A stretch of 64,000 nt of DNA from Massilia phyllostachyos (GCF_021044825.1 NZ_JAJNOC010000003.1:372001-436000); one strand, 5' to 3'; numbered from the stretch's first letter, positions 23,380 to 34,591 are shown. Notes: generated by a model from the sequence alone, not told the origin. Program-made: numbers and translations.

Positions 23380-26300
23380 TCAGTCGAAGGCCCACGAGTA
23401 CAGCACGTCGAGCGCGGTATTGGTCCCGGTCTGGAATTGCAGCGTGATGCGCGGGCTCCACTTGTAGCGCAGGCGCACCAGGCTGGACGCCGTGGTTGCG
23501 CCCTGTTCGAAGCTGAGGTAGGCTCGGTTCGAGATGCGCTTGCCCACCGTGACCACGGTGCTTTCCAGCCCGGTCGCGGTGCCGTTGGCCTGCTTCAGGC
23601 CCAGTTCGTCGACGCCGAGCGAGGTCGCCAGCTTCTGCGTGATGCCGCCGGTGCCGCCCTTGCCGCCCAACAGGGCGCCCGCAGCCGCGGCCAGCACGTC
23701 CTTCTCGTTGCCGCTGGTGCCTTCCATGCCGTGGCCCAGCACCAGCCAGGACAGCTTCTCGCTGTCCGGCACGTTCGGCGTCGACACCAGCACCGCCTGC
23801 GGCGACTGCGCGGTGCCGCGCACCTGCACGCCGGCTTCGACGTTGGTGCTCGAGAGCTGCTCGCCCTCGGGGCGCTTCCTCACCGCGAGCACGTCGAGCG
23901 AGGGATTGTCGTAGGGGCCGCTGAAGGTGATGTTGGCGCGTTCGATCGCCAGCTTCTGGCCGTAGGCGGCGTAGTTGCCCTCGACCGCGCGGATGGTGCC
24001 GTTCACGCGCGGGCTGCCGGAACCGACCATGCGCACGCGGACGTTGCCGGCCAGGGTCACGTCGGCGCCGAGGCCGCGCAGCTTGAATTCCTCGCCCAGG
24101 TCGGCGCGCAGGTCGACCGTGAGCGGCAGCTCTTCCTTCCTGTTGGACGGGATGGGTTTCGCGCCGCCCTGGCCCAGCACGATCACGTCGTCCGACATGG
24201 TCGGGCGGCCCTGCGGCGCGAATTCGATCAGGGCGCGGTCGGCGCGCACATTGCCCTCGAGGGCGAAGCGTTCGCTGTTGCGCACCAGCGAGGCCTTGCC
24301 GCTCAGGACCACGGTGCGGTCGGGGCGCGACAGGGCTTCCAGCTTGTCGAGGGTCAGGCGCAGGTCGGCGGCGGCCAGGCCGTTTGAAAAGCGCAGCGAG
24401 CCGTCGGCCGAGGCGCTGCCCTGGCGGCCCTGGAAGTACAAGCGCTGCAGGTTCAGCTGGTCGCCGGCCAGGCTGGCGCGCAGTTCGCCGTTCTGCAGGC
24501 GCACGCCCTGTTCCGGCCAGCGCACCGCCAGGCGGTCGCCCTGCAGGCTGCCGTCCAGGCGCGGGGTGCCGATGGTGCCGGAGCCGGTGAGGGCCAGGCG
24601 CAGCGCGCCGTCGAGTTCCAGGCCGGACTGGCCGGCGAACGCGGCCAGCCAGGCGATCGAGCCCATGTTGGCGTTGGCCGTCATGCGCATCGGGCTGTCC
24701 TGGTCCAGGCGGCCCTGGATCAGCTGGGCCGTGCCGTCGAGGTCCGCGGTGCCGGTGCGGGCGCCATCCAGTGCGACTTTCACGCGCAGGGCGCCGCCGG
24801 TGACGTCGGCGCGCGCGTCCAGGGTGCGCAGGCCGAGCGGGACCGGGCTGTCGCTGCCGGCGATGACGTCGCCCTTCTCGCGGAACACGTGGACCATGCC
24901 GTCCAGCGCCGGCGCGCCGCCGGTGGCGGTGGCGGTGCGCAGATCGAGCGCCCATTGCGCGCCCAGGGTCAGGTCGCCGCGCGCATTGTCGCGGATCGCC
25001 GGCGAGAACTGGGCGAGGTAGGTCAGCGGGACGTTGTCCGCATGCCCTTTGCTATTCCAGCGCGGACCGTTCTTCACCAGCGAATCGACGGTGATGCTGC
25101 CGGCCGGCAGGCGCACCACGGCGCCGTTGAAGGCGATGCGCTCGGGCGAGGCCAGGCCCATCACGCCGCTGCCCTTGCTGCCTGCGATGGTGAGCGGCAC
25201 GGGAGCATGCAGCGCCATCGCGTAGCGCCCGCGGTTCTGCAGGGCGGCCAGGGTGCCGCTCCAGGTGTCGCCCGTGAAGCCGCCGCGCACCTCGACGTTG
25301 GCGTCGAAGGCGTCGCCCACGGCGGCGGCGCGCAGGATGTGGGCGCCGCGCGTGCCTTCGCTCTTCAGGCTCGCCGAGGCGATGCGGGTGTCGCCGCTGA
25401 CGTAGTCCAGCATCTGGATGTCGGTGGCGATCGCGTCGCGCGCGCCGCGGCCCGAGGCGATGTTGGCGTTGGCCTTCAGCGAACGGATGGTGTGCACGCC
25501 CAGCAGGCGCAGGTTCTGGCCTTCGAGGGCGGCGGTCAGCGACGGCGTGTCCATGGTGCCGGACAGGGTGCCCTGGCCGCGCAGGATGCCCGCGAAGTCG
25601 GGGCCGAGCGCCGCCAGCTGCGGGGCGTCGATGCGCCAGCCCAGCTGGTCGTTGCCCGCGCCGAAGCTGCCCTTGGCGGCGACCATATTGGCGCCGACGT
25701 GCAGGTCGACGTCGGCGTTCGACACGTGGCGGCGGTCGGCCGTCAGTTTCGCATGGCCCCACAGCGGGGAGTTCGAGAGGGTCGAATCCTGCACGCGCAG
25801 GTCGACGTTGCCGCGCCAGTCGGCGCCGCTGCGGCCGCTGGCATCGAAAGCGCCGTTGATCGAGCCGGCAAGCGGCGAGCCGAAGGCGGCCGGGTTGAAG
25901 CGCTGCATGGCGCCGCTCACCCTGGCTTCGACGAAGCGCGCGCCTTCGGAACCGGCCAGCCAGGCTTCGCCGTTCGCGCGCAGGCTGCCGTTGGCGTTCT
26001 TGCGCTGGGCCGCGACCCAGCCCAGGTTGTTGGCCTCGACCGTGAAGGTGGTGCGCGGCGCGGCCATGGTGCCGGTGGCGACGCCGCTGGCGACTACCGC
26101 GCCATACAGGTCGCTGCGCACGGCGGCCAGCTGGCGGCCGTCGAGGCGCCAGTTCAGACGGTCGCCGGCGCCGCCGAAGGCGCCCTTGAGCGCGGCCGTG
26201 TTCTGGCCCAGGGCGAGATTGGCGTCGATGCCGCTGATGCGCTTGGCGTCCGCATGCAGCTTGCCTTCGCCGCTCAGGGCCTGGTTCATCAGGCGGCTGC

Positions 26301-27816
26301 GGCGCACGGCGAAGTCGGCGTCCACGCGCCACTCCGGCGCCAGGGCGCCGGCCACGTTGACGCTGGCGTTGATGTCGGCCTGCGGGAAGTCGCCGAAGTT
26401 GGCCGGGTTGAAGCGGGTCGCGCTGGCGCTGGCCTTGAAAGCCTTGTCGTCCAGCAGGTTCATGTTGCCGCTGACGTCGACGCGGCTGCTGCCGCTCGAG
26501 ATGCGCGCTTCGCGCACCGTGACCACATTGTTTTCCAGGGTGGCGAGCGCGGTCAGGCGCAGCGCCTTGTCGGCCAGGTTGGCCTGCAGGGTTTGCGTGT
26601 TGGCGGTGTTGGCCACCTGGATGTCGCCGCGGATCGCGGTCGGTTTCATCGCGCCGTGGATGCCCTTCAGGTCGAAGCGGTCGGTGTGCAGGGTGAAGCG
26701 CGCGGTGCCGATGCCTTCCTCGTCGGCCCCACGCTGCACCCCGCCCGTGCCGGTGAAGCGGCCGGCGGCGCCGAAGTCCATCAGCACGTCGGACACTTGC
26801 AGGGCATTGAGGTTGCCGCCTAGCTGGCCACGCATCGCGCGCAGCGGCAGGCGCTGCTGGTCGATGGTGCCTTCCGGGCCGTCGTTGGTGATGTCGACGC
26901 TGCCGCTGAGGTTGCGCTTCTCATCGAGCTTGCCGGCGATGGCGAAGGTCAGGTCCGCCGTCGGCAGCGACGGGTTGAAGAAGCCCGGGTCGACGTTGCG
27001 GCCGTTGATGCGCATCTCGCGCAGCGGAATGTCGGCATAGGGCGACAGCACCAGGCGGGCGTCGCCGACGGCGCGTCCGGCCTGGCCGCTGGCGTCGACC
27101 AGCGTGGTCTCCAGGTCGCCGCCGACTTTCAGGCGCAGCTGGGCCGCACGCGCGCCCGCACTGGCCTGCGATTGGGTCAGGCTGGCGGTGGCGTCGAGCT
27201 TGAACGGGCGCTGGGCGCCGATGCTGCCGGTGGCCGCCACATCGCCCCAGGGCGTCGCGGCGGCGGCGTTGCGCACTTCCCAGCGCTGCTTGTTGCCTTC
27301 CACCCGCAGGCGGATATTGTCGATGCGGGTTTCGGCGCCTTTCGAGACGAACACCGCCTTCGTTAGGCGCGCGTCGTCGATCGAGACGGTGAACGGCGGC
27401 GCCAGCTTGGTCGGCATGGTGCTCTTCTCGTCGGACTCCTTGAGCGTCTCCATGCGCAGGTCGGCCGCGCGCAGTTCGTCGACCAGGATGCCGCGCGAGA
27501 CGATCTGCCCGGGCGACCAGCGCAGGTCGATGTCGTTGGCCACGACCAGCTGCTCGTCGGTGCGCCAGACGATGCGGTCGATGTGCATGGCGCCGTACAG
27601 CGAGCCGCGCACACCGGTGAGGGTCAGCTTGCCGCCGGTGGAAGCCGCGACCTTTTGCGCGATCATCTGCAAGGTGGTCTCGCGGCCGAGGTACCAGAGC
27701 GTGCCGCCGATGACGGCGCCGGTCACGACGACGCCGATGGCGACGCGGCGCGGCCAGCGCCGCGGTTTGGCGACGGGCGCCGGCGTCTGGTCCGGAGTGG
27801 TGTCGTTCGTATCCAT
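23380..27816 (-). CDS. tamB: Translocation and assembly module protein TamB
   Basis: A 1478-residue protein with a cytoplasmic N-terminus ([14 protein letters not shown]), one transmembrane helix (about 25-47) and a very long repetitive beta-rich periplasmic region. It ends in the conserved C-terminal TamB (DUF490) domain, with [12 protein letters not shown] and a terminal VLYSWAFD. TamB is an AsmA-like bridge-type protein that works with the Omp85 protein TamA in outer-membrane biogenesis and probably phospholipid transport. The start at 27816 overlaps the tamA stop in TGATG, so the two are translationally coupled. Length is normal. Confidence 0.94.
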   Translation of the reverse strand: MDTNDTTPDQTPAPVAKPRRWPRRVAIGVVVTGAVIGGTLWYLGRETTLQMIAQKVAASTGGKLTLTGVRGSLYGAMHIDRIVWRTDEQLVVANDIDLRWSPGQIVSRGILVDELRAADLRMETLKESDEKSTMPTKLAPPFTVSIDDARLTKAVFVSKGAETRIDNIRLRVEGNKQRWEVRNAAAATPWGDVAATGSIGAQRPFKLDATASLTQSQASAGARAAQLRLKVGGDLETTLVDASGQAGRAVGDARLVLSPYADIPLREMRINGRNVDPGFFNPSLPTADLTFAIAGKLDEKRNLSGSVDITNDGPEGTIDQQRLPLRAMRGQLGGNLNALQVSDVLMDFGAAGRFTGTGGVQRGADEEGIGTARFTLHTDRFDLKGIHGAMKPTAIRGDIQVANTANTQTLQANLADKALRLTALATLENNVVTVREARISSGSSRVDVSGNMNLLDDKAFKASASATRFNPANFGDFPQADINASVNVAGALAPEWRVDADFAVRRSRLMNQALSGEGKLHADAKRISGIDANLALGQNTAALKGAFGGAGDRLNWRLDGRQLAAVRSDLYGAVVASGVATGTMAAPRTTFTVEANNLGWVAAQRKNANGSLRANGEAWLAGSEGARFVEARVSGAMQRFNPAAFGSPLAGSINGAFDASGRSGADWRGNVDLRVQDSTLSNSPLWGHAKLTADRRHVSNADVDLHVGANMVAAKGSFGAGNDQLGWRIDAPQLAALGPDFAGILRGQGTLSGTMDTPSLTAALEGQNLRLLGVHTIRSLKANANIASGRGARDAIATDIQMLDYVSGDTRIASASLKSEGTRGAHILRAAAVGDAFDANVEVRGGFTGDTWSGTLAALQNRGRYAMALHAPVPLTIAGSKGSGVMGLASPERIAFNGAVVRLPAGSITVDSLVKNGPRWNSKGHADNVPLTYLAQFSPAIRDNARGDLTLGAQWALDLRTATATGGAPALDGMVHVFREKGDVIAGSDSPVPLGLRTLDARADVTGGALRVKVALDGARTGTADLDGTAQLIQGRLDQDSPMRMTANANMGSIAWLAAFAGQSGLELDGALRLALTGSGTIGTPRLDGSLQGDRLAVRWPEQGVRLQNGELRASLAGDQLNLQRLYFQGRQGSASADGSLRFSNGLAAADLRLTLDKLEALSRPDRTVVLSGKASLVRNSERFALEGNVRADRALIEFAPQGRPTMSDDVIVLGQGGAKPIPSNRKEELPLTVDLRADLGEEFKLRGLGADVTLAGNVRVRMVGSGSPRVNGTIRAVEGNYAAYGQKLAIERANITFSGPYDNPSLDVLAVRKRPEGEQLSSTNVEAGVQVRGTAQSPQAVLVSTPNVPDSEKLSWLVLGHGMEGTSGNEKDVLAAAAGALLGGKGGTGGITQKLATSLGVDELGLKQANGTATGLESTVVTVGKRISNRAYLSFEQGATTASSLVRLRYKWSPRITLQFQTGTNTALDVLYSWAFD

Positions 27817-29666
27817 CAGAAGGTGAATCCCAGGGAGAAGTGCAGGCGCGCCTTTTTGACCGCGTGGCCATAGGCCAGGTCGACGTTGATCGGGCCGACC
27901 GGGCTGCGCCAGCGCGCACCGATGCCGTAGCCGGATTTCGGCTCCAGGTCGCCGACCTTGTCGGCGGCGTTGCCGGCGTCGTAGAAGAAGGCCACGCCCC
28001 ATGGTGGACGGAACCAGTACTGGTACTCGGCGCTCGCGGTGATCATGTACTTGCCGCCGACGATGGCGTCGCCCTCGCGCACGCCCAGCTCGCGGTAGCC
28101 GTAGCCGCGCACCGACTGGTCGCCGCCGGCGCGGAACAGGAAGGTGCTCGGCACGCCCAGCTTTTCCTTGGCCGCGACGCCGCCGAATTCGCCGCGCAGC
28201 ACCAGGGTGCCGGATTCGCCGAGCGGCTTGAACATCTGGCCGCGCAAATACAGGCGCAGGAATTTTTCGTCGGTCAGGATCGGCAGCAGCGCGCCGCCCA
28301 GCTGGCCCTGCACCACGTAGCCGTTGGTCGGCTGGATCAGGCTGTCGAGCTGGCGCTTGGTGATGCTGTAGGTGAGCGGCAGGCTGCGGGTGGTGGTTGG
28401 CTCCGCCGGTGGCACCTCGCGTTTCTCGGCCAGCGCTTCCAGCGTCAGGCTGCGCTCGAGCAGCGGCGTGCCCCACTGGCGCCGCGCGGCCACGGTGGCC
28501 AGCGTGGTGATCTCGCCGCGCACGTCGTTGCGCTCGACGCCGGCGCCGACGCTGTCGTTGTAACCCTTCGGCGTGGTCGGCCAGTAGAAGTCGACGCGCG
28601 CCGTCTGCCGCTTCTGTTCGTAGATGACGTCGCTCTTCATGCGCTTGCCGAACACGTTCAGGTCGTCGTAGCTGGCCTGGGCGCGCGCCCCGGTATCGGT
28701 CGAGAAGCCGAGACCCACCTCGACGTTCTTGCGCTTGTTTTCGGTCACGCGCACCAGCACCGGCAGCACCGTGGGGCCGGTGGTCGGCTCGGGCGTGGCC
28801 GGGTTGCCGTCGCTGTCGTCGTCGCCGTCCTTCAGGTCCTGGATCTCGGCATTGAGCACGGCGCGCAGGTCGGCGCTGACTTCCACGCTGCTGAAGTAGC
28901 CGGTGTCCTGCAGCCGCGATTGCAGGGCCTGCAGGGCGGCCTCGCTGTACTCGTCGCCCGGCTTGATCTGGTTCAGGTTGGTGATGACTTCGCGCGGATA
29001 GCGCTTCAGGCCGCGGATGCGCAGCTCGCCGAAGTGCATCTCGGGGCCGCTGTCGATCACCACGTGGAGCAGGGCGCGGCGCTGTTCCGGGTCGACCGTG
29101 GCGCTGGTCTCGACCAGGCGCGCGCGCGGGAAGCGGGTCTGCGCGACGTCGCGCAGCAGGGCGTTCTTGGCGCCTTCCCAGTCGGCCTGGCGGAAGCGCG
29201 CGCCCACCGGCAGCTGCCAGCGCTGGCGCAGGGCGCCGGCGTCGAAGGGCGCCGCGCCCTTGTCGATCGGGGCGAAGCCCTGCAGCACCAGGTCGACGTC
29301 GCCGACCACGGTCGGCTCGCCCGGGTCGACGATCACGCGCGCGACGGGACGGCTGCCGCTGGTATCCAGGCCGGCGGAGATCTTCGGCGAGTAGTAGCCC
29401 TCGGTGGCGATGTAGGTCTTGGCCTGGGCCGGGGCTTCCTTGACCAGGCGCTGCAGCTGTTCCATGTCCACGCGCGGGTTGCCGCGCCAGCGCATCAGGT
29501 CGAGGTTTTCCTCCAGCATGTTCTCCAGCTGGCGCGGGGCGTCGATGCGGACCTGGTAGTCGATGCCCTGGGCGTGCAGGGCGGTCGCGAACAGCAAGGC
29601 GCCTATGCCGGCGAGGAGACGGGACAGGGGACGCAGGCGGCAGGGGATCGATCTGGCAGGAAACAT
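27816..29666 (-). CDS. tamA: Outer-membrane Omp85-family protein TamA
   Basis: A 616-residue precursor. It has a signal peptide (about 1-32, ending ATALHAQG), POTRA-type repeats (about 35-270) and a C-terminal 16-strand barrel. Barrel landmarks include FLFRAGGDQSVRGYGYRELG, the Omp85 VRGY loop motif, and a C-terminal aromatic end HFSLGFTF that fits a Bam signal. An unusual acidic insert around residue 275 (DGDDDSDGNPATPEP) sits near the POTRA-barrel junction. It is the first gene of the tamAB operon. Confidence 0.93.
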   Translation of the reverse strand: MFPARSIPCRLRPLSRLLAGIGALLFATALHAQGIDYQVRIDAPRQLENMLEENLDLMRWRGNPRVDMEQLQRLVKEAPAQAKTYIATEGYYSPKISAGLDTSGSRPVARVIVDPGEPTVVGDVDLVLQGFAPIDKGAAPFDAGALRQRWQLPVGARFRQADWEGAKNALLRDVAQTRFPRARLVETSATVDPEQRRALLHVVIDSGPEMHFGELRIRGLKRYPREVITNLNQIKPGDEYSEAALQALQSRLQDTGYFSSVEVSADLRAVLNAEIQDLKDGDDDSDGNPATPEPTTGPTVLPVLVRVTENKRKNVEVGLGFSTDTGARAQASYDDLNVFGKRMKSDVIYEQKRQTARVDFYWPTTPKGYNDSVGAGVERNDVRGEITTLATVAARRQWGTPLLERSLTLEALAEKREVPPAEPTTTRSLPLTYSITKRQLDSLIQPTNGYVVQGQLGGALLPILTDEKFLRLYLRGQMFKPLGESGTLVLRGEFGGVAAKEKLGVPSTFLFRAGGDQSVRGYGYRELGVREGDAIVGGKYMITASAEYQYWFRPPWGVAFFYDAGNAADKVGDLEPKSGYGIGARWRSPVGPINVDLAYGHAVKKARLHFSLGFTF

Positions 29667-29813
29667 GGCACTCCGACGGAAAAATTCATGGCAATCTTAG
29701 CGGATTGGCAAAAATGACGACGGACGGCTGAGTTATCCGTGCGCCACAGGTGCTGCACGATTGACCCGGTTTTATGCCAGAATGCGCGGTTCTCCCGTCT
29801 TATTTTTCGGAAC

Positions 29814-30530
29814 ATGACCATGCTCGCGCCAGATACCGCCCTCGTCCTCTTCAGCGGAGGCCAGGACTCCACCACCTGCCTGGCCTGGGCGTTGCAGCGC
29901 TATGCCCGTGTCGAGACCATCGGCTTCGACTACGGCCAGCGCCACGCGATCGAGCTGGAAGTGCGTCCGACCCTGCTTTCTAAAATGCGCGCACTGAATC
30001 CGGAATGGGATGCGCGCCTGGGCGAGGATCACATGATCGATCTCGGCCTGATCTCGACGATTTCGGATACGGCGCTGACCAGCAACGTGGCCATCGCGAT
30101 GCAGGAGAACGGGCTGCCGAATACCTTCGTCCCGGGGCGCAACCTCTTGTTCATGACGGTGGCGGCCACCGTCGCCTACCGCCGCGGCCTCAACGTGCTG
30201 GTGGGCGGCATGTGCGAGACCGATTTCTCCGGCTATCCGGACTGTCGCGACGACACCATGAAGGCGCTGCAGGTGGCGCTGAACCTGGGGATGGCGACCC
30301 GCCTGAAGGTCGAGACGCCGCTGATGTGGATCGACAAGGCGCAGACCTGGCAGCTGGCCGAGGATTGCGGCGGGTCGGCGCTGGTGGACCTGATCCGCTT
30401 CGATACCCATACCTGCTACCTGGGCGAACGCGGCGCGGCCCACGCCTGGGGCCACGGCTGCGGCACCTGCCCGGCCTGCGCGCTGCGGGCGCGCGGCTAC
30501 GAGCAGTACGTGGCGGGTAAAACCGCTTAA
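29814..30530 (+). CDS. queC: 7-cyano-7-deazaguanine synthase
   Basis: A 238-residue ATP-dependent enzyme that converts 7-carboxy-7-deazaguanine to preQ0 in queuosine biosynthesis. The PP-loop ATPase motif is [13 protein letters not shown] (residues 10-22), and the zinc site is formed by the C-terminal Cys cluster (TCYLGERG, then CGTCPAC followed by LRARGY). Length is standard. The start at 29814 is close to the PP-loop, as in homologues. Other que genes are not in the window. Its stop overlaps the convergent RidA stop within TTAA. Confidence 0.94.
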   Translation: MTMLAPDTALVLFSGGQDSTTCLAWALQRYARVETIGFDYGQRHAIELEVRPTLLSKMRALNPEWDARLGEDHMIDLGLISTISDTALTSNVAIAMQENGLPNTFVPGRNLLFMTVAATVAYRRGLNVLVGGMCETDFSGYPDCRDDTMKALQVALNLGMATRLKVETPLMWIDKAQTWQLAEDCGGSALVDLIRFDTHTCYLGERGAAHAWGHGCGTCPACALRARGYEQYVAGKTA

Positions 30531-30925
30531 ACCGCGGCGGGCAGCCTGGCCACTACCTTGATCTCGAACTGGAAGCCGTACAGCCAGGTCACCCCGACCG
30601 CGGTCGCGTTCGGGTAGGGCGCCTCGCCCCAGTATTCCCGCGCCACCTCCCGGATCCGCTCGAAATGCTGCTGCGGATCGACGATGAAGACCGTCACGTC
30701 GACCACGTCGTCGAAGGTGCAGCCGGCCGCCTCCAGCACCGCGTTCAGGTTCTGGAAGGCGCGCCGCACCTGGGCGTCGAGTTCCGGCTCGGGCGAGCCG
30801 TCCTCGCGGCTGCCCACCTGGCCGGACACGAACAGGAAGCCGCCGGATTTCACCGCCGGCGAATAGCGGTTCTGTTCATAGAGGGCCTGGCGGCCCGGGG
30901 GAAATACCACGTCGCGTTTTGTCAT
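30527..30925 (-). CDS. RidA-family protein
   Basis: A 132-residue YjgF/YER057c/UK114 protein. Typical family segments are [17 protein letters not shown], the VTVFIVD strand, and the NATAVGV segment near the C-terminus. RidA proper hydrolyses reactive enamine/imine intermediates using an Arg in the RVCV region; here that region reads [12 protein letters not shown] without the Arg, so deaminase activity is doubtful and this may be another Rid subfamily. A CAGGAG precedes the ATG. It is divergent from a LysR regulator that may control it. Confidence 0.88.
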   Translation of the reverse strand: MTKRDVVFPPGRQALYEQNRYSPAVKSGGFLFVSGQVGSREDGSPEPELDAQVRRAFQNLNAVLEAAGCTFDDVVDVTVFIVDPQQHFERIREVAREYWGEAPYPNATAVGVTWLYGFQFEIKVVARLPAAV

Positions 30926-30981
30926 CGCAATCTCCTGTGAATGGGTGGAAGAAGCTTAGTCGCGCCCATTGTGCAAATAAA

Positions 30982-30998
30982 CTGACAATTCACGTCAG
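30982..30998. promoter_or_regulatory. Inverted repeat in the RidA/LysR divergent region
   Basis: CTGAC (30982-30986) and GTCAG (30994-30998) with a 7-bp spacer lie in the 109-bp divergent intergenic region. This is close to a T-N11-A LysR box. A TACAAT hexamer follows at 31008. Confidence 0.35.
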
Positions 30999-31034
30999 GA
31001 CTGTTTGTACAATCCAAATAATCAAGGAGGAGAC

Positions 31035-31949
31035 ATGGACAGGTTCGATGCGATGCGCGCCTTCGTGCGGGTGGTGGAGGCGGGCAGTTTCACCAAGGCG
31101 GCCGAGACGCTGCACATGAGCCGTACCAGCGTCACCCAGCTGGTGCAGCAGCTCGAAGCCCACCTGCGCGTGAAGCTGCTGAACCGCACCACGCGCAAGG
31201 TCAACGTCACCGAGGACGGCGCGGTCTATTACGAGCGGGTGGCGCGCCTGCTGTCCGAACTGGAGGACGTCGAGATCGGGCTGCCCGGCGCCTCCGGCAT
31301 CCCGCGCGGCCAGCTGCGGGTCGACGTGCCGAGCCCCTTCGCGAACATGGTGCTGGTGCCGGCGCTGCCGGCTTTCCACGCGGAGTACCCGGAAATCCAG
31401 TTCGAGATGGGCGCCAGCGACCGCAAGGTCGACCTGATCGGCGAGAACGTCGATTGCGTGGTGCGCGGGGGGGAAGTCACCGAGGGATGGCTGGTCGCGC
31501 GCAAGGTGGGCGAGCTGCGCCTGGGCGTCTACGCGGCGCCCGACTACCTCGCGCGCGCCGGCATGCCGGAGCATCCGGACCAACTGCTCGACTCGCACCA
31601 CCGCATCGTGCGCTTCCGCTGGCTGGGCGGTAATGGCGGCTTCCCCTACGCCATGCGCCGGGGCGAAGAGAGGGCCAGGGTCGGCGGCCGCCACATCCTG
31701 TCGATCGACGATGGCAACGCCTATCTTACCGCCGGCCTGGCGGGCCTGGGCGTGCTGTGGCTGCCGGACTACATGGCGCGCGAGCACGTGGCGGCCGGGC
31801 GCCTGGTGCTCCTGTTCGAGGACTGGCGCATCGATCCGATGCCGCTGCACATCGCTTACGCGCAGAACCGCCACCCGAGCCGCAAGCTGCGCGTGTTCAT
31901 CGACTGGGTGGTGGCGCTGATGGCGCAACACGCGCCCCTGCCCGACTAG
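31035..31949 (+). CDS. LysR-family transcriptional regulator
   Basis: A 304-residue regulator of the AaeR/DmlR-like subgroup. The HTH starts MDRFDAMRAFVRVVEAGSFT, followed by HMSRTSVTQLVQQLEAHL and LLNRTTRKVNVTEDG. The substrate-binding domain includes SIDDGNAYLTAGLAGLGVLW, characteristic of this subgroup. The ATG at 31035 follows an excellent AAGGAGGAGAC. It is divergent from the RidA gene. Its TAG lies inside the CTAG shared with the convergent EAL protein. Confidence 0.92.
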   Translation: MDRFDAMRAFVRVVEAGSFTKAAETLHMSRTSVTQLVQQLEAHLRVKLLNRTTRKVNVTEDGAVYYERVARLLSELEDVEIGLPGASGIPRGQLRVDVPSPFANMVLVPALPAFHAEYPEIQFEMGASDRKVDLIGENVDCVVRGGEVTEGWLVARKVGELRLGVYAAPDYLARAGMPEHPDQLLDSHHRIVRFRWLGGNGGFPYAMRRGEERARVGGRHILSIDDGNAYLTAGLAGLGVLWLPDYMAREHVAAGRLVLLFEDWRIDPMPLHIAYAQNRHPSRKLRVFIDWVVALMAQHAPLPD

Positions 31950-34591
31950 CTCCGCATGCCGTCGAACAGCGCCGGCACCGCCTCGCGCTCGAGCGGTTTG
32001 CTGAACAGGAAGCCCTGGTATTCGTCGCAGCCCATCCCGCGCAGCACGGCGAGCTGGGTCTCGGTCTCCACGCCTTCGGCCACCACCTTGAGCTTCAGTC
32101 CACGCGCGAGGTTGACGATCGACAGCGCGATGGCGGCGCTGTCCTCGTCGCGTCCGAGGTCGCGCACGAAGGCGCGGTCGACTTTCAGGCGCGAGACCGG
32201 AAAGCGCTTCAGGTAGGCCAGGCTGGAGTAGCCGGTGCCGAAATCGTCGATCGCCAGATCGACCCCGAGCGCACGGATATCGTGCATCAGGACGTCGACT
32301 TCTTCCTCGCGGCTCATCAGGGCCGATTCGGTGATTTCCAGCTCGAGGCAGCCGCGCTCGATCCCGTACCGCGCCAGGCAGCGCCGCACCGTGTCGAGCA
32401 GCGACTTCTGGTACAGCTGGCGCGGCGCCAGGTTGACCGCCACCCTGACCTGGCGGCCGAGGCGCGCGTTCCATTCGGCCATCTGGCGGCAGGCTTCTTC
32501 CAGCGCCCAGGCGCCGATCGCGACGATCAGGCCGGTGCGCTCGGCGATCGGGATGAATTCGGCCGGCGATACCCCGCCCAGTTCCGGGCTGGTCCAGCGC
32601 AGCAGGGCCTCGAAGCCGACCACCCGCTGCTCGCTGACCGTGACCTTGGGCTGGTACACCAGGCGCAGTTCGCCGAGCTCGAGGGCGCGCCGCAGGTGCG
32701 CTTCGATGGTGAGGCGCCGGCCCAGCTCCGTGTGCGCATCGGTCGAGAAAAAGCGCACCGCCTGTTCGAGTTCGATACCGGCGCCGCTGGCGGCGCCCTG
32801 CGCATTGCGATGCAGTTCGTCGGCGCAGGCGCCGTCCTGCGGGAACAGGGCCAGGCCCAGGCGCGGTCCGAGGTAGAAGTCGCGCCCGTCGAGACGCAGC
32901 GGGCCCGACAGCAGGGCATGCAGTTCGGTGGCGAAGCGCTCCACCGCCGCCCGGCCGCCGGCGGCGTCGAGCACGAAGGCGAATTCCGCGCCGCGCACAT
33001 GGGCGGGCACGACGGCATCGCCGCAGGACGCGCGCAACAGCTCGGCCACCTGGCGCAGGGCGCGGTTGCCGGCCTCGTGGCCGAGCAGGTCGACGATCTC
33101 GTGCAGGCGGTCGAGCACCAGGGTGGCGACCGCCAGCTCGCGCCCGGCCGCCGCCGCGATACGGGCCTGCAGGAGGCGCCAGAACTGGGTCTGGTTGGGC
33201 AGGCCCGTCACCGGGTCGAACTCGGCGAGCCAGGCCAGGCGCGCCTCGGCGCGTTCGCGCTCGGTGATGTCGGTCAGCACGTTGACCAGGTGGGCGGCGC
33301 CGTCCTCGCCGGCGAGGCGGCTGGTCAGCTGGATCACGGTGCGGGTTTCGCCGCTGCCGTCGCGCACCGAGCCGGCCGCATCCTGGCTGGACCCGCTGGC
33401 CAGCACCTGTGCGTAGCGGCGCTCGCGCTCGCCATCGCCGCCTTCGAACACCGCGTGCTCTTCCATGCCCTGCAGGGTGTCGCGCGGACGTCCCACCAGG
33501 CGCGCGAAGGCCTCGTTGGCGAGCACGATGCGGCGCGCGCCGTCGAGCACCCAGACCGGGGCGCCGATCGCGTTCACGAGCGCGGACAGGTAATCGAAGC
33601 GCTTGGCCAGCCGCGCCTCGCTGGCCGACACCATGTCCAGCAGGCGCGACTGGCGGCGCGCGTCGCGCGCCACGCGCCAGGCCAGCAGTGCCAGCACGGC
33701 CGACAGCAGCAGGTAGAAGCCGAGGGCGGTCCACAGGCGGCCGTACCAGCCGTCCAGGGCGATGTCGCGCGCCATGCCGGTGATGATGACCAGGTCCGCG
33801 CCCTCGACCACGTCATAGCCGTACAGGCCGGGGGCGCCGTCGATCGGGCTGGCCGCCTGGAAGGCGCCGCGGCTGGCGCGCGGCAGCTGCTCGCGGAACA
33901 GCAGAGTCTGGGTGAAGGAACGGCCGACGCCGGCTGGGTAGGCTGGCCCGCGCACCAGCATGGTGCCGTCGCGGTGCAGCAGGGTGACCGAGCCGCCGGG
34001 GCCGAGTTCGACCAGGTTATAGAGGCGCTCGAAGCGGCGCGAGTCCACCTGGGCCACCACGGTGCCCGCCAGGCGGCCGGCACGGTCGCGCACCGGGTGC
34101 GTGCAGTTCAGTACCGCGCGGCCGGTGACCCGGTCGATGTCGGACACGGTAATCCGGCGCGCCGGGTCGCCACTGGGCGGCGCCGGAAAGCCGGGCATGT
34201 CGATGCTGCCGGCGCCAGGCGTGACGGACCCGGCGAGGTGGCCGGCGGCGTCGAACAGCACCAGGCGCAGCAGGTAGGGGTGGGCCGCCTGGGCCTGCGC
34301 GTCCTCGAGGGTGGCTGCCTGCGTCCCTGTGGGGCGCGCCAGCAGCATGCGCGCCGCGGCTTGCGCCGCGCCCTCGATGCCCTGGGCCACGCCGGCCGTT
34401 TGCGCCGCGAACGCGACCGCCACGTTGCGCAGCGTCACCTGTTGTTCACGTAGCGCATCCTGGTAGCTGGCGTACAGCATCGCGGCGGTCACGAAGCCCA
34501 GCGCCGCGATCAGTCCCGCGGTCACGACCACGAGACGGGCCAGCGGATACGGCCGGACCGGCTTCAGTCGGGGAGGTGGAAGTGCTTGCAT
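31946..34591 (-). CDS. Cache-PAS-GGDEF(degenerate)-EAL membrane protein, probable c-di-GMP phosphodiesterase
   Basis: An 881-residue protein. It has two transmembrane helices (about 18-40 and 270-290) flanking a periplasmic Cache-like sensor, a PAS domain (about 315-425), a GGDEF domain (about 430-590) and an EAL domain (about 620-870). The GGDEF signature reads RGAEF (533-537), so cyclase activity is unlikely. The EAL signature EALLRW (661-666), the LELEITESALM segment and AIDDFGTGYSSLAYLKRF retain catalytic residues, so it should hydrolyse c-di-GMP in response to an extracellular signal. It is transcribed alone. Confidence 0.92.
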   Translation of the reverse strand: MQALPPPRLKPVRPYPLARLVVVTAGLIAALGFVTAAMLYASYQDALREQQVTLRNVAVAFAAQTAGVAQGIEGAAQAAARMLLARPTGTQAATLEDAQAQAAHPYLLRLVLFDAAGHLAGSVTPGAGSIDMPGFPAPPSGDPARRITVSDIDRVTGRAVLNCTHPVRDRAGRLAGTVVAQVDSRRFERLYNLVELGPGGSVTLLHRDGTMLVRGPAYPAGVGRSFTQTLLFREQLPRASRGAFQAASPIDGAPGLYGYDVVEGADLVIITGMARDIALDGWYGRLWTALGFYLLLSAVLALLAWRVARDARRQSRLLDMVSASEARLAKRFDYLSALVNAIGAPVWVLDGARRIVLANEAFARLVGRPRDTLQGMEEHAVFEGGDGERERRYAQVLASGSSQDAAGSVRDGSGETRTVIQLTSRLAGEDGAAHLVNVLTDITERERAEARLAWLAEFDPVTGLPNQTQFWRLLQARIAAAAGRELAVATLVLDRLHEIVDLLGHEAGNRALRQVAELLRASCGDAVVPAHVRGAEFAFVLDAAGGRAAVERFATELHALLSGPLRLDGRDFYLGPRLGLALFPQDGACADELHRNAQGAASGAGIELEQAVRFFSTDAHTELGRRLTIEAHLRRALELGELRLVYQPKVTVSEQRVVGFEALLRWTSPELGGVSPAEFIPIAERTGLIVAIGAWALEEACRQMAEWNARLGRQVRVAVNLAPRQLYQKSLLDTVRRCLARYGIERGCLELEITESALMSREEEVDVLMHDIRALGVDLAIDDFGTGYSSLAYLKRFPVSRLKVDRAFVRDLGRDEDSAAIALSIVNLARGLKLKVVAEGVETETQLAVLRGMGCDEYQGFLFSKPLEREAVPALFDGMRS

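Noticed and set aside
29667..29813. A preQ1 riboswitch before queC
   Set aside because: The leader lacks the preQ1 class I or II consensus and pseudoknot pairing that I could recognise. No other structure is evident.
31757..34453. An 898-codon plus-strand ORF opposite the EAL protein
   Set aside because: It is antisense to a gene with recognisable Cache, PAS, GGDEF and EAL domains. No domains appear in this frame.
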